Below, in pieces: positions 9,119 through 17,633 of a DNA stretch of 64,000 nt (positions within the stretch are counted from its first letter, which is position 1; every line of letters starts with the position of its first letter). The DNA is taken from contig NZ_AFIE01000002.1 of NCBI RefSeq assembly GCF_000214135.1, positions 1 to 64,000 of the forward strand, written 5' to 3'. Source of the DNA: Acinetobacter sp. P8-3-8. Its GTDB lineage: Bacteria; Pseudomonadota; Gammaproteobacteria; Pseudomonadales; Moraxellaceae. The position numbers and the translations under genes are program-made. The notes below the pieces were generated by a model. It saw only the letters and a list, made by a program, of their open reading frames with translations. It searched no databases and was not told the DNA's origin.

Positions 9119-9133
9119 TGAGAATAATTATTG
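9119..9133 (-). promoter_or_regulatory. Fur-box-like operator of the siderophore receptor operon
   Basis: TGAGAATAATTATTG agrees with the 7-1-7 Fur consensus (TGATAAT-N-ATTATCA) at 11 of 14 defined positions. It lies just upstream of the receptor start. With the iron-uptake operon downstream, iron repression through Fur is the likely control. Confidence 0.72.
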
Positions 9134-9335
9134 CTTAGTTTATTGTTTGAAAAATAACTTTACAAGTTTTTTACAATCGAAAATATAAATTGAAAATTCT
9201 TTTTGATAGGGAATAGGTAAAGAGGTTTGTGATCGTCAAAACAATTCGTGCTTTATTTAGCGTGCTGATTTGCGATACTCACACTAATCTTGACTATGCT
9301 ATGATGTGGCTGTTTAAAGCTTCAGGAAGAATATC

Positions 9336-10508
9336 TTGCAAAATCGGAAACTTAAAATTGGAATCGTAGTGGGTGAGGTATCGGGAGATACTTTAGGTGC
9401 TAAACTTATTCGCAGTTTTCGAGAACAAGGTATTGATGCAGAATTTGAAGGGATTGGTGGCCCACAAATGATTGCAGAAGGCTTTAACAGCTTTTATCCC
9501 ATGGAAATTTTATCGGTCATGGGGATTGTCGAAGTCCTCAAAGATTTGAAAAAATTATTTGCAGTTCGAGATGGTTTGGTTGAAAGATGGACTGCAAATC
9601 CTGTCGATATTTTTATTGGTATTGATGCGCCAGATTTTAATTTACGTCTTTCTAAAAGTTTAAAACAGAAAAACTTACCGATTAAAACAGTGCAGTACGT
9701 CAGTCCATCGGTTTGGGCATGGCGTCAAGGGCGAGTGCACGGCATTAAAGCCAGTATTGATTTAGTGCTATGCTTATTTCCTTTTGAAAAAGCATTTTTT
9801 GAAAAGTTTGCTGTTCCAGCGGCCTTTGTTGGTCATCCTCTTGCCAGTCAATTGTCATTACAAAATCCAATTTTAGATGCAAAACAAGAGTTAGGCCTAG
9901 ATATTAGCCAAAAACATATTGCATTATTACCAGGGAGTCGCCGTGGTGAAATTGAACGACTTGGGCCATTGGTTTTAGATGCAGCAAAGATCATTCATCA
10001 AAAACATCCTGAATATCAGTTTATCATTCCTGCAATCAATGATTTACGTAAACAGCAAATCGAAGAATTATTAAAAAACTATCCTAAACAACTCACAGAT
10101 CAAATTCATTTGCTTGAAAATAGTGATAAAGAAGCAAAAATTGGTCGTCAAGTGATGAATGCTGCCAATATTGTGGCCTTAGCATCAGGTACAGCGACCT
10201 TAGAAGCTTTATTATTACACCGTCCAATGGTGACTTTTTATAAATTGAATTGGTTAACCTATGTGATTGCGAAGCTTTTGGTCAAAATTCCTTATTATTC
10301 TTTACCGAATATTATTGCAGGTAAAAAAGTCATCCAGGAATTGATTCAGCAAGATGCAACACCTGAAAATTTAGCCAATGAAATTGAAAAGTTAATGAAT
10401 CAGGAAACTGCTCAAATTCAAGTGATGCAATTATTAACCATGCATAAACAGCTTTTAGCAGGCAATAGCGAAGATCCTGTGCAGGCGATTTTGTCTATTT
10501 TAAAATAG
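9336..10508 (+). CDS. lpxB: Lipid-A-disaccharide synthase
   Basis: LpxB, a family GT19 glycosyltransferase on the inner membrane, joins UDP-diacylglucosamine and lipid X to form lipid A disaccharide phosphate. The 390-residue protein starts with the typical VVGEVSGDTLGAKLI and carries GIDAPDFN, YVSPSVWAWRQGR, LLPGSRRGEI and ALASGTATLEAL. The start is a TTG at 9336, supported by AGGAAG at 9324-9329; the next ATG would remove the N-terminal Rossmann motif. In many proteobacteria lpxB follows lpxD-fabZ-lpxA, but here it is alone, far from lpxD at the right end. Confidence 0.96.
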   Translation: MQNRKLKIGIVVGEVSGDTLGAKLIRSFREQGIDAEFEGIGGPQMIAEGFNSFYPMEILSVMGIVEVLKDLKKLFAVRDGLVERWTANPVDIFIGIDAPDFNLRLSKSLKQKNLPIKTVQYVSPSVWAWRQGRVHGIKASIDLVLCLFPFEKAFFEKFAVPAAFVGHPLASQLSLQNPILDAKQELGLDISQKHIALLPGSRRGEIERLGPLVLDAAKIIHQKHPEYQFIIPAINDLRKQQIEELLKNYPKQLTDQIHLLENSDKEAKIGRQVMNAANIVALASGTATLEALLLHRPMVTFYKLNWLTYVIAKLLVKIPYYSLPNIIAGKKVIQELIQQDATPENLANEIEKLMNQETAQIQVMQLLTMHKQLLAGNSEDPVQAILSILK

Positions 10509-10606
10509 CTTCAGTTTTAAAATAACCTCAGTGTTTTATTCGCATTGATATTCAATCTTATAAACTTGATTGTATTAAAAGTGATGTAAATCGGAAAATC
10601 ATTAAA

Positions 10607-11107
10607 ATGAATATTTTCGTCCAAAAAGCGCAACAAGATCATGTTGAACGTATTGTTCAAATTCATGGTCTTGCTTTTATTCGCCAAAAAGATTCATATC
10701 AATGGGTTGTTTCGACGCTTAACGCGTATCCTCGTTATATCTGCTATGTGATTTATGTTGAAGATCAAATCGCAGGTTATATTTTTTGGGCTCAAAAGTC
10801 TGGTTTTCGACCAGAAGTGATTTTAGAACTGGATCAAATTGCGATACATCCTAATTTTCAAGCCAAAGGTTTGAGTAAAATTTTGATTACAGATTCTTTA
10901 AAAATGCTAGACCTTGAATTGCATCAGAATGAACAAATCATTAAAAAAATTTTGGTGAGTACCAGTAAAGATAATTTTGCGAAAAAAATTTACCAAGATG
11001 TACTGGCTGCAAAAGAAGTGGCTGTAATTTCTGATTTATTTCGCTTAGCTGAGGTTTATTTAATCAGTGATCGACAGGATTTAAAGTTTTTAGACAATTC
11101 ATTTTAA
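10607..11107 (+). CDS. GNAT-family N-acetyltransferase
   Basis: The 166-residue protein fits a single GNAT fold. An N-terminal strand and helix lead to a central LELDQIAIHPNFQAKGLSKILI block, with the acetyl-CoA loop QAKGLSK (Q/R-x-x-G-x-G/S type, slightly degenerate). A late IYQDVL helix resembles the usual IYxxxGF motif without Gly-Phe. The acceptor is unknown. It lies about 100 bases downstream of lpxB without a clear ribosome site and may be read from the lpxB promoter. A hairpin follows the stop. Confidence 0.8.
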   Translation: MNIFVQKAQQDHVERIVQIHGLAFIRQKDSYQWVVSTLNAYPRYICYVIYVEDQIAGYIFWAQKSGFRPEVILELDQIAIHPNFQAKGLSKILITDSLKMLDLELHQNEQIIKKILVSTSKDNFAKKIYQDVLAAKEVAVISDLFRLAEVYLISDRQDLKFLDNSF

Positions 11108-11112
11108 TGATC

Positions 11113-11138
11113 ATCCTCTCCTTTAAAAAAGAGAGGAT
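11113..11138. repeat. CT/AG palindrome, possible bidirectional terminator
   Basis: ATCCTCTC pairs with GAGAGGAT around a ten-base AT loop, between the convergent GNAT and DUF2797 genes. It belongs with the similar palindromes at 26591-26742 and 28149. There is no good U-tract, so the terminator role is uncertain. Confidence 0.5.
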
Positions 11139-11171
11139 ACGTTGCATTGGTTTTCAATCTGATGAATTAGA

Positions 11172-12044
11172 TTACTCAGCTCGAATTTTCAATTCATAAC
11201 CCGTATATTTACGGATATTAATCACGCCAGTATCCATAATTAAATACTGACCTTTGATACCTTGTAATTTGCCACGAATCACTGGGGTTTTATCCAAATT
11301 GTGAGATTTTATCTTTTCTGGATAAAGATCTACAGGGTAAACAAATTCACGTGGTAATTCATTTTCAAGTAATTCAACAGTTTCATTAAATTCAAGATTT
11401 TGGGCAAATTCATCACGAATGGTCTGGATTTTAGGTGCAAATTCTTGTACCAATTCATTACGAATTTCAATTAAATTCACAGGCTCAGCTTCGCCTTTGA
11501 GCAATTTACGCCAATCGGTTTTATCTGCAACTTGAGTACCAAACATAACTTCAAGTTGACCTGAAAGACGACGTGAACCGACTTTCATAATGGGTAATGC
11601 TTGAGTCGCACCTTGGTCTAACCAACGCGTTGGCATTTGACCAATACGGGTAATCCCAACTTTTAAAGCACTGGAATTGGCCAAATACACAATGTGTGGT
11701 TGGAAACAAACTTCATGGGCAAAATCATCTTCTCGGCATGTACCTAAATGATAATGACATGTTTCAGGCTTCATAATGCACATATCGCAAGCAGCTTTGG
11801 TTTTCATGCACTTAAAGCAGTGACCTTGTGAATAAGATTTCGGCGTTTTAGAACCACAAGAAACACAGTAAATATTTCCAGTCGCTTCAATTTCGATTTC
11901 TTGACCTAAGCTAAACGGAAGGTCGATTTCTGACCGATCTAATATAAATTTATATTCAACATTTGCCTTATGTGTTTGCTGATCAGTTACACTTAGGTCT
12001 TTTAGACCTGCATGCATTTTATGGCAAATGCCTTGTAGTTCCAT
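11172..12044 (-). CDS. DUF2797 protein with zinc-finger cluster
   Basis: The 290-residue protein has a Cys/His-rich region at about residues 55-112 (CVSCG, CFKCMK, CDMC, CHYHLGTC), enough for two to three zinc sites. After it comes HIVYLA, KVGITR and RWLDQGA. This arrangement identifies the DUF2797 family. The VYLA / KVGIT / R elements look like the core of a GIY-YIG nuclease-like fold, but that is my inference and no activity is known. It is divergent from a small conserved gene with 32 bases between the starts, so the two probably share a promoter region. Confidence 0.85.
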   Translation of the reverse strand: MELQGICHKMHAGLKDLSVTDQQTHKANVEYKFILDRSEIDLPFSLGQEIEIEATGNIYCVSCGSKTPKSYSQGHCFKCMKTKAACDMCIMKPETCHYHLGTCREDDFAHEVCFQPHIVYLANSSALKVGITRIGQMPTRWLDQGATQALPIMKVGSRRLSGQLEVMFGTQVADKTDWRKLLKGEAEPVNLIEIRNELVQEFAPKIQTIRDEFAQNLEFNETVELLENELPREFVYPVDLYPEKIKSHNLDKTPVIRGKLQGIKGQYLIMDTGVINIRKYTGYELKIRAE

Positions 12045-12076
12045 GTTTAATTACTCGCTTCAATAAAGGTGCAGTT

Positions 12077-12547
12077 ATGGCTGAGCAAAATGTCATCACT
12101 TCAATGCTAGACGATTTATCGCTAGAACAGCCAATTCAAACTGCATTGTGTATTGGGCAAAATTTGTCCCAATACAATGTTCATCATTCAATTCAATGGT
12201 CTTATTTTAACTTATCTGAGTTTTTAAATCTGCCCTTTACGCAACGTTATGATTTGGGTTTTGTGTTATTGGATACAGATGAATTGTCGGAAGCTTCAGA
12301 TCAGCACAAATCACAAGTTTTGGTCAAGCTGCGTGATTTATTGGCAAAACGTATTGTGGTTGCATGCCATTTAAAAGATGAACAACTTTTAAGATCTTTA
12401 GGTTTTACCCAACTGATTGATAAAAGTGCGCATGATAATGATTTTGCTTTATGGCAATTTAATATTCTGACTTATAAGCATGTGCCTGATTGGTTTAATT
12501 CTAAATTCTGGGCGAATCCTGAAAATTGGAACAAATTCCGTTGGTAA
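12077..12547 (+). CDS. Conserved hypothetical protein (possibly DUF6231)
   Basis: The 156-residue protein has an alternating strand/helix pattern (TALCIGQN, YDLGFVLLD, KRIVVACHL, LWQFNILTY) like a small Rossmann- or methyltransferase-like fold without a SAM loop. The tail is Trp-rich (WFNSKFWANPENWNKFRW). DUF6231 proteins next to DUF2797 in pseudomonads are a possible match, recalled and not verified. The ATG at 12077 follows AAAGGT; the frame is open upstream into the divergent DUF2797 gene, so the longer form is unlikely. Confidence 0.7.
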   Translation: MAEQNVITSMLDDLSLEQPIQTALCIGQNLSQYNVHHSIQWSYFNLSEFLNLPFTQRYDLGFVLLDTDELSEASDQHKSQVLVKLRDLLAKRIVVACHLKDEQLLRSLGFTQLIDKSAHDNDFALWQFNILTYKHVPDWFNSKFWANPENWNKFRW

Positions 12548-12674
12548 GCAGTTTTGAGTACCTTTAAATCCAAGTTTTAAACCATTGCAAAATTTAACAA
12601 TTTCAATTTTGTTGAAAACAATAAAGCCAAGTATGCTGTGCAAGTGTCATAAAAACTTAAAAAAGGGGAAGCTC

Positions 12675-13280
12675 ATGACAGATTTATCAAATATTGTGGA
12701 AATATTAGCAAAACAGGCACTCGGTGGACAACAACAATCACAAGGTGGGCTAGGCGGTGGATTAGGTGGAATCCTAGGTTCGGTATTGGGTGGCTTAGGT
12801 GGTGGTCAGCAACAATCACAACAAGGCGGTTTAGGTGGGGTATTAGGTTCTGTTCTTGGTGGATTGACTGGCGGACAGCAACAACAAGCGCCACAATCGA
12901 GTGGATTTAATGGTTCATCTTTATTGATCGCAGTTGTACCTTTGATTTTAAGCTGGATTCAACAAAATGGTGGTTTGCAAGGCGCACTTGCAAAACTTCA
13001 AGGTGCTGGCTTAGGCGGTCAAGTGCAAAGTTGGGTAGATCCATCTCAAGGTAATAGCGCTGTAGATGCTCAGCAAATCCAAAGTTTGTTTGGTGGTCAG
13101 CAAATTGAACAAGTTGCGCAACAGGCTCAAGTACCAACCAATGAAGTCTATGGTGCGATTTCAACCGTATTACCACAAATCATTGATTCTTTAACACCTC
13201 AAGGTGATTCTACGGATCAAAATGAAGCAAATGATGATATTCAAAATGTCATGAATATGGTTTCAGGTTTCTTAAAGTAA
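12675..13280 (+). CDS. YidB/DUF937 family protein with Gly/Gln-rich repeats
   Basis: The 201-residue protein starts with a short helix (MTDLSNIVEILAKQALG). It is followed by two imperfect copies of a Gly/Leu/Gln-rich unit (about residues 16-70, with GGLGGxLGSVLGGL in each). Its C-terminal YidB-like domain contains QVQSWVDPSQGN, QQIEQVAQQAQV and VLPQIIDSLTPQG. YidB proteins are soluble and of unknown role. The start follows a strong AAAAGGGG site, and an upstream extension of the frame is unlike the family. The repeated DNA could vary in copy number by slippage. Confidence 0.85.
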   Translation: MTDLSNIVEILAKQALGGQQQSQGGLGGGLGGILGSVLGGLGGGQQQSQQGGLGGVLGSVLGGLTGGQQQQAPQSSGFNGSSLLIAVVPLILSWIQQNGGLQGALAKLQGAGLGGQVQSWVDPSQGNSAVDAQQIQSLFGGQQIEQVAQQAQVPTNEVYGAISTVLPQIIDSLTPQGDSTDQNEANDDIQNVMNMVSGFLK

Positions 13281-13329
13281 TTAACGTTAGTTCGGAATAA
13301 ACTCTGATGTAATTTATTGAAAAGATAGA

Positions 13330-13545
13330 TCAGGCGCAGCGGAGTCTTACTGTTTAAAGTCAAATGTAAGGATTAACCTTCGGTTCGACCTACTTTTCTT
13401 TCGGGAAAAGTAGGCAAAACCATTTGTCAGTCGCCAACTCGACAGATACCATCAAGTACCTAATATTTTGCAAAAACAGTATATTACAGATGTAGCCCTG
13501 CCTCGAACAATGCGACTGACGTTTCCGCGTATCATATAGTTGGGA
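13330..13545. repeat. Structured intergenic repeat-like element
   Basis: This 370-base gap has no convincing gene but has a composition unlike its flanks. It contains a perfect ten-pair hairpin, CCTACTTTTC (13389-13398) / GAAAAGTAGG (13405-13414). A second inverted pair, GTCAGTCGC (13426-13434) / GCGACTGAC (13512-13520), encloses about 77 bases. From memory, the block around the first hairpin resembles a repeat scattered through Acinetobacter chromosomes; that needs a search. It could be a non-autonomous mobile element or part of an RNA ending at the terminator at 13608. Confidence 0.55.
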
Positions 13546-13559
13546 ATATATCTTATCTT

Positions 13560-13587
13560 GAGCTCAGGTTACTTAAGAATTGAGCTC
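13560..13587. repeat. Inverted repeat GAGCTCA / TGAGCTC
   Basis: Seven-base arms at 13560-13566 and 13581-13587 pair perfectly around 14 bases. It lies between the structured element and the terminator at 13608, and would form one more stem in any transcript across this gap. Confidence 0.5.
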
Positions 13588-13607
13588 GTCATTCATTTGT
13601 TTTCAGT

Positions 13608-13640
13608 AAAGCCAATTTTTAAATTGGCTTTATTTTTTTG
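13608..13640 (+). terminator. Rho-independent terminator
   Basis: AAAGCCAATTT and AAATTGGCTTT form an 11-pair stem with a tiny loop, followed by ATTTTTTTT. It lies 330 bases after the YidB gene, so it may end either that transcript or a separate RNA from the element at 13330. Confidence 0.88.
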
Positions 13641-13664
13641 AAGACTGCTTGAGTGCTGTTGCTA

Positions 13665-14108
13665 ATGAAATTTGTCAATAATATCCAGTTAAATATCATT
13701 CAAGAAATCAGTGAATATAAACAAACGCTGTGTGAAATGGTTATTGACCACAAACCTTCAAACATCTTGATAAGAGGGAAAATACTCGAAAGAGCTGTGT
13801 CTGTTGATGAAAATCGCTATGTTATTTTTACAACGGATGAAGTGATTTTTGAGGAATCTTTAAACATTTATTTGATTGAATTGGGCAAAGGTGTTGTTGA
13901 TCAACTATTTATAGGACAAGCTTATCAAACAGATATTTTTAGTGGCTTGAAAATAGTTAATGAAAGCTCGCTCAGTTTTAGTTTTTTAGGCAGTTGGACA
14001 CTGGAAGTCTATGCTAAAGCGAAATTTGGAATAGGTATAAACTCTGAGGTGCTGTGCTTATATAATTTAAAACTTAAACATTACCTGAAGTTAAGCTGCG
14101 TTGAATGA
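13665..14108 (+). CDS. Hypothetical protein, unknown family
   Basis: The 147-residue product is soluble, without signal peptide or membrane segment. It is mostly predicted strand after an N-terminal helix (residues 1-30), with VIFTTDEVIFEES and LSFSFLGSWTLEVYAKAKF near the middle and end. I do not recognise a family; size and fold would suit a small immunity-type or regulatory protein, but nothing proves it. The ATG at 13665 has only a weak upstream purine stretch, and a GTG four codons earlier is possible. It lies just after the strong terminator at 13608 and must have its own promoter, overlapping that terminator's tail. Confidence 0.62.
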   Translation: MKFVNNIQLNIIQEISEYKQTLCEMVIDHKPSNILIRGKILERAVSVDENRYVIFTTDEVIFEESLNIYLIELGKGVVDQLFIGQAYQTDIFSGLKIVNESSLSFSFLGSWTLEVYAKAKFGIGINSEVLCLYNLKLKHYLKLSCVE

Positions 14109-14481
14109 ATATTTTTAATCTCTTCAGCTAAATTTTTAATGTTTTATATCAGTAAGATTACTATTTATAACAATCAAAACATCATTTCTTTGTTTAAGAT
14201 CAACTTGAAACATCTGCTATGACTTGAATCTATGTCCAAGTTCTCAATCTTTGTAATTTCGATTTCTTATTCATATTTATATCGACTAGGATAAAAGAGA
14301 ATCTTATTCATTTGAACAGTGTCTTTTATTTTAAATATGCTTATTTTTTGTTCTATTGCGTATTGATTAGATATTTATGCCTTAACGGGCTTTACGCCTT
14401 GCGCTTTTTTTAAGACAATATGCAGTAGTTTTGAATTTAATTCATCTTCTTATTTTCTTCATATTTATTGGACTTTGATCT
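14109..14481. other. AT-rich intergenic region upstream of tkt
   Basis: This 373-base gap probably holds the tkt promoter and a leader. I see no open frame longer than about 20 codons and no strong hairpin. A GC-richer patch at about 14380-14405 ends in a T-run and could be a weak leader structure. Confidence 0.5.
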
Positions 14482-16470
14482 ATGACAACCCCGCTGAATG
14501 AACGTCGCATCGCCAATGCAATTCGTGTATTAGCAATGGATGCTGTGCAAAAAGCAAACTCTGGGCATCCAGGTGCTCCAATGGGGATGGCAGATATCGC
14601 TGATGTGGTATGGCGTGAGTTTTTAAATCACAACCCAACAAACCCACAATGGGCGAACCGTGACCGTTTTGTACTTTCTAATGGTCATGGCTCAATGCTT
14701 CAATATGCTTTACTTCATTTAACTGGTTATGATCTTTCTATTGAAGATTTAAAGGCATTCCGTCAGTTACATTCTAAGACTCCAGGTCACCCTGAATTAG
14801 GTTATGCACCAGGAATTGAAACAACCACTGGCCCATTAGGTCAAGGTGTTGCCAATGCTGTAGGTTTTGCTTTAGCAGAAAAAACCTTAGCTGCTCAGTT
14901 TAATAAAGAAGATATTAAAGTTGTAGATCACTTCACGTATTGTTTCTTGGGTGATGGTTGCTTAATGGAAGGTATTTCCCATGAAGCATGTTCACTTGCA
15001 GGTACTTTAGGTTTAGGTAAACTTGTTGTTTATTATGATGACAATGGTATTTCGATTGATGGCGAAGTTGAAGGTTGGTTCTCTGACAATACAGAAGAAC
15101 GCTTCAAAGCTTACGGTTGGCAAGTGCTTAAAGTTGACGGTCATGATAGTGATGCAATCCGTGCTGCAACAGTTGAAGCAAAAGCTGAAACAGCGAAGCC
15201 TACACTTATCATTTGTAAAACTATTATCGGTTTAGGTTCACCAAATAAACAAGGCAAAGAAGATTGCCATGGTGCGCCACTGGGTAATGATGAAATTGCA
15301 TTAACTCGTGAAGCATTGGGCTGGAAAGAAGAACCATTTGTGATTCCTGCGGATGTTTATACCGCTTGGGATGCGAAAGCGAAAGGTACAGCTTCAGAAG
15401 CAGCTTGGAATGAAGTATTTGCACAATATCAAGCAAAATATCCAACAGAAGCTGCTGAATTATTACGCCGTGTTAGTGGTGATTTACCCGCTGACTTTGT
15501 TGCTCAAGCCGATGCTTATATTGCAGAAGTGAATGCAAAAGCTGAAACGATTGCAACACGTAAAGCAAGCCAAAACGCGATTCAAGCTTTTGCACCATTA
15601 CTTCCTGAAATTTTAGGTGGTTCTGCTGACCTAGCAGGTTCTAACCTTACACTTTGGAAAGGTGCGGTAAGTGTTGAGTCAAATCCAGCAGGTAACTACG
15701 TACATTATGGTGTACGTGAGTTTGGTATGACTGCTATTGCCAATGGTGTTGCGCTTCACGGTGGTTTCATTCCTTACGTTGCAACATTCCTAATGTTCAT
15801 GGAATATGCACGTAATGCTGTACGTATGTCTGCGTTGATGAAACAACGTGTGATCCATGTTTATACACATGATTCAATTGGTTTGGGTGAAGATGGCCCT
15901 ACGCATCAACCAGTAGAACAAATTGCATCTTTACGTGGTACACCAAACTTAAATACATGGCGTCCATGTGACACGGTTGAAGCATCTATTTCTTGGAAAT
16001 CAGCATTGTTACGCAGTGAAGGCCCTACAGCGTTAATCTTCTCTCGTCAAAATTTACCATTCCAAACACGTACTCAAACTCAAATTGAGAATGTTGCGAA
16101 AGGTGGTTATGTATTAGCTGAAGAAAAAGGTGAATTAAAAGCAATCATCATTGCAACAGGTTCAGAAGTTTCATTGGCAATGGAAGCGTATGCACAACTT
16201 GATGGTGTACGTGTTGTTTCAATGCCATGTGCTGAAGAATTTGTAAAACAAGATGCTGCTTATCGTGAAGCTGTACTTCCTGCAAATATTCGTGCACGTG
16301 TTGCAGTTGAAGCGGCTCATGTGGATTATTGGTGGAAATTTGTTGGTTTAGACGGCAAAGTGATCGGTATGACCACTTATGGTGAGTCTGCACCTGCTAA
16401 AGACTTGTTCCAATTCTTTGGTATTACCACAGAAGCTGTTGTTGAAGCTGTAAAAGAATTGACTGCATAA
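14482..16470 (+). CDS. tkt: Transketolase
   Basis: Transketolase moves two-carbon ketol units in the pentose phosphate pathway using thiamine diphosphate, and supplies erythrose 4-phosphate for DAHP synthase. The 662-residue protein is full length. It has [14 protein letters not shown] near the start, the ThDP/metal motif [13 protein letters not shown], the substrate loop [18 protein letters not shown], the central [11 protein letters not shown] and the [19 protein letters not shown] block. It stands alone, with a long AT-rich leader and a strong terminator. Confidence 0.97.
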   Translation: MTTPLNERRIANAIRVLAMDAVQKANSGHPGAPMGMADIADVVWREFLNHNPTNPQWANRDRFVLSNGHGSMLQYALLHLTGYDLSIEDLKAFRQLHSKTPGHPELGYAPGIETTTGPLGQGVANAVGFALAEKTLAAQFNKEDIKVVDHFTYCFLGDGCLMEGISHEACSLAGTLGLGKLVVYYDDNGISIDGEVEGWFSDNTEERFKAYGWQVLKVDGHDSDAIRAATVEAKAETAKPTLIICKTIIGLGSPNKQGKEDCHGAPLGNDEIALTREALGWKEEPFVIPADVYTAWDAKAKGTASEAAWNEVFAQYQAKYPTEAAELLRRVSGDLPADFVAQADAYIAEVNAKAETIATRKASQNAIQAFAPLLPEILGGSADLAGSNLTLWKGAVSVESNPAGNYVHYGVREFGMTAIANGVALHGGFIPYVATFLMFMEYARNAVRMSALMKQRVIHVYTHDSIGLGEDGPTHQPVEQIASLRGTPNLNTWRPCDTVEASISWKSALLRSEGPTALIFSRQNLPFQTRTQTQIENVAKGGYVLAEEKGELKAIIIATGSEVSLAMEAYAQLDGVRVVSMPCAEEFVKQDAAYREAVLPANIRARVAVEAAHVDYWWKFVGLDGKVIGMTTYGESAPAKDLFQFFGITTEAVVEAVKELTA

Positions 16471-16484
16471 TCATTTTTACATTT

Positions 16485-16515
16485 AAAAACGCTCCGATAG
16501 GAGCGTTTTTATTTG
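16485..16515 (+). terminator. Terminator after tkt
   Basis: AAAAACGCTC pairs with GAGCGTTTTT around CGATAG, followed by more T residues. The matching A-tract would also allow use on the minus strand. Confidence 0.92.
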
Positions 16516-16634
16516 GAGAAATGTTTTGTAACTTAGTCAAATTTTACTAGCAGTTTTTAGCAATAGGTATATAGTTGACGCATTCTTCAGAATTGATGAA
16601 ATATGGTGAAATATCTACCATAAGTGAGGAAAAT

Positions 16635-16850
16635 ATGAGCCTTTATGATCAGATTAGTGATGAAATTGTCCTGATGGATGCCGGTGAGCAGAAATGGATT
16701 GGACAAGATTTACCACTTGAATCTATGGTAGCTGTTGAGTTGTTATTACAAGATTTGCAAGAAGATAAAATCATTAAAATTCGCCGTAAGAACCATGAGA
16801 AACAAACTGGTTTAAAGCAAATTGATCGAATCTTAGTTGAAAAGTTGTAA
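16635..16850 (+). CDS. Small conserved-looking hypothetical protein
   Basis: The 71-residue soluble protein is mostly helical and acidic in its first two thirds (MSLYDQISDEIVLMDAG and the LLLQDLQEDK helix) and basic after IIKIRRKNHEK. The ATG at 16635 follows GAGGA with four bases' spacing. The frame is open upstream to an ATG at 16596 and a TTG at 16575, but these have no ribosome site. I do not recognise a family. It lies alone between tkt and the convergent OsmC gene and is closed by its own terminator. Confidence 0.72.
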   Translation: MSLYDQISDEIVLMDAGEQKWIGQDLPLESMVAVELLLQDLQEDKIIKIRRKNHEKQTGLKQIDRILVEKL

Positions 16851-16861
16851 GATTGAAAATG

Positions 16862-16888
16862 AAAGCCCCGAAAGGGGCTTTAGTTTTA
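16862..16888. terminator. Bidirectional terminator between convergent genes
   Basis: AAAGCCCC and GGGGCTTT pair around GAAA (a stable tetraloop), followed by TAGTTTT. It separates the 71-residue gene from the OsmC gene. Confidence 0.85.
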
Positions 16889-16922
16889 ATGAAGAAAAAT
16901 CATTGTTATGAGAATAAGATTT

Positions 16923-17333
16923 TTATTTCATATTTAACTCAGTTTGAATCTGAATATTCGAAGTCAATAGTTTATGAACTGGACAACTTTCAGCGACTTT
17001 TAATAAACGCTTATGCTGATCTTCCGTAAAATCACCTGTTAAAGTAATTTTTCGGACAATGTTATTTTGACCAGCTTCTGGATCGCCTTCAGGGTTTAGA
17101 CTTAAATCTACCTGTACGTGCTCAATTTTGATACCCTTGTGATTTGCATACATTTCCAAGGTTATCGTAGTACATGCGCCCAAAGCTGATAATAAAATTT
17201 GCATTGGATTTGGAGCTGTATCCTGACCACCTTTATCCGCAGGTTCATCGGCAGACCATGTATGACCTTGAGCATTGGTGAGTGTGACACGATAAGGTGT
17301 TTTTGTACTTTGCGCTAAAACACTGTTGACCAT
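16923..17333 (-). CDS. OsmC/Ohr-family peroxide-stress-type protein
   Basis: The 136-residue protein has the OsmC fold signature. It starts with TLTNAQGHTWSADEP, has GGQDTAPNPMQILLSALGACTTITLEMYA split around residue 45-60 with the first reactive-type cysteine, and carries SCPVHKLL with the second near residue 120. Such Cys pairs reduce organic hydroperoxides in OsmC/Ohr; this one is nearer the YhfA/OsmC general group. The ATG at 17333 has a GAAGGA site upstream; the longer frame has none. It is monocistronic. Confidence 0.88.
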   Translation of the reverse strand: MVNSVLAQSTKTPYRVTLTNAQGHTWSADEPADKGGQDTAPNPMQILLSALGACTTITLEMYANHKGIKIEHVQVDLSLNPEGDPEAGQNNIVRKITLTGDFTEDQHKRLLKVAESCPVHKLLTSNIQIQTELNMK

Positions 17334-17633
17334 CTTTAATCCTTCACAAATAAAATTAATATTGCTATACAACGCTTTAAGTCAGCTTTTAACTGTAGTT
17401 TTTTTGTATACATTGTTTCCAAAATTATATATTCAAAAATAAAATTGATATGTAAAGAAGGGGAGGTGTTCTTAATAAAAGCATAAAAATGAAGATGATG
17501 AGCGCTTTTTTCAGTTATTTTTCAAGATATTTCCATGTTTCGTTCTAATTTTGCAACATATCGTCTTATCTATAACAGTGCATTAAAATATTAGAAGTAT
17601 AAAATGACAACTATCGATAGAGAGATTAAGAAC

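Noticed and set aside
12585-12674. Upstream extension of the YidB frame
   Set aside because: The first 30 codons do not resemble the family, and the ATG at 12675 has a strong AAAAGGGG site.
13330-13545. Insertion sequence remnant with transposase
   Set aside because: No transposase-like frame is present and no target duplication could be seen; only structured repeats are supported.
14370-14420. Attenuator or riboswitch upstream of tkt
   Set aside because: The GC-richer patch forms only about four pairs before the T-run, too weak to claim.
16575-16634. Longer form of the 71-residue gene starting at TTG 16575 or ATG 16596
   Set aside because: Neither has a ribosome site, while the ATG at 16635 has GAGGA at proper spacing.
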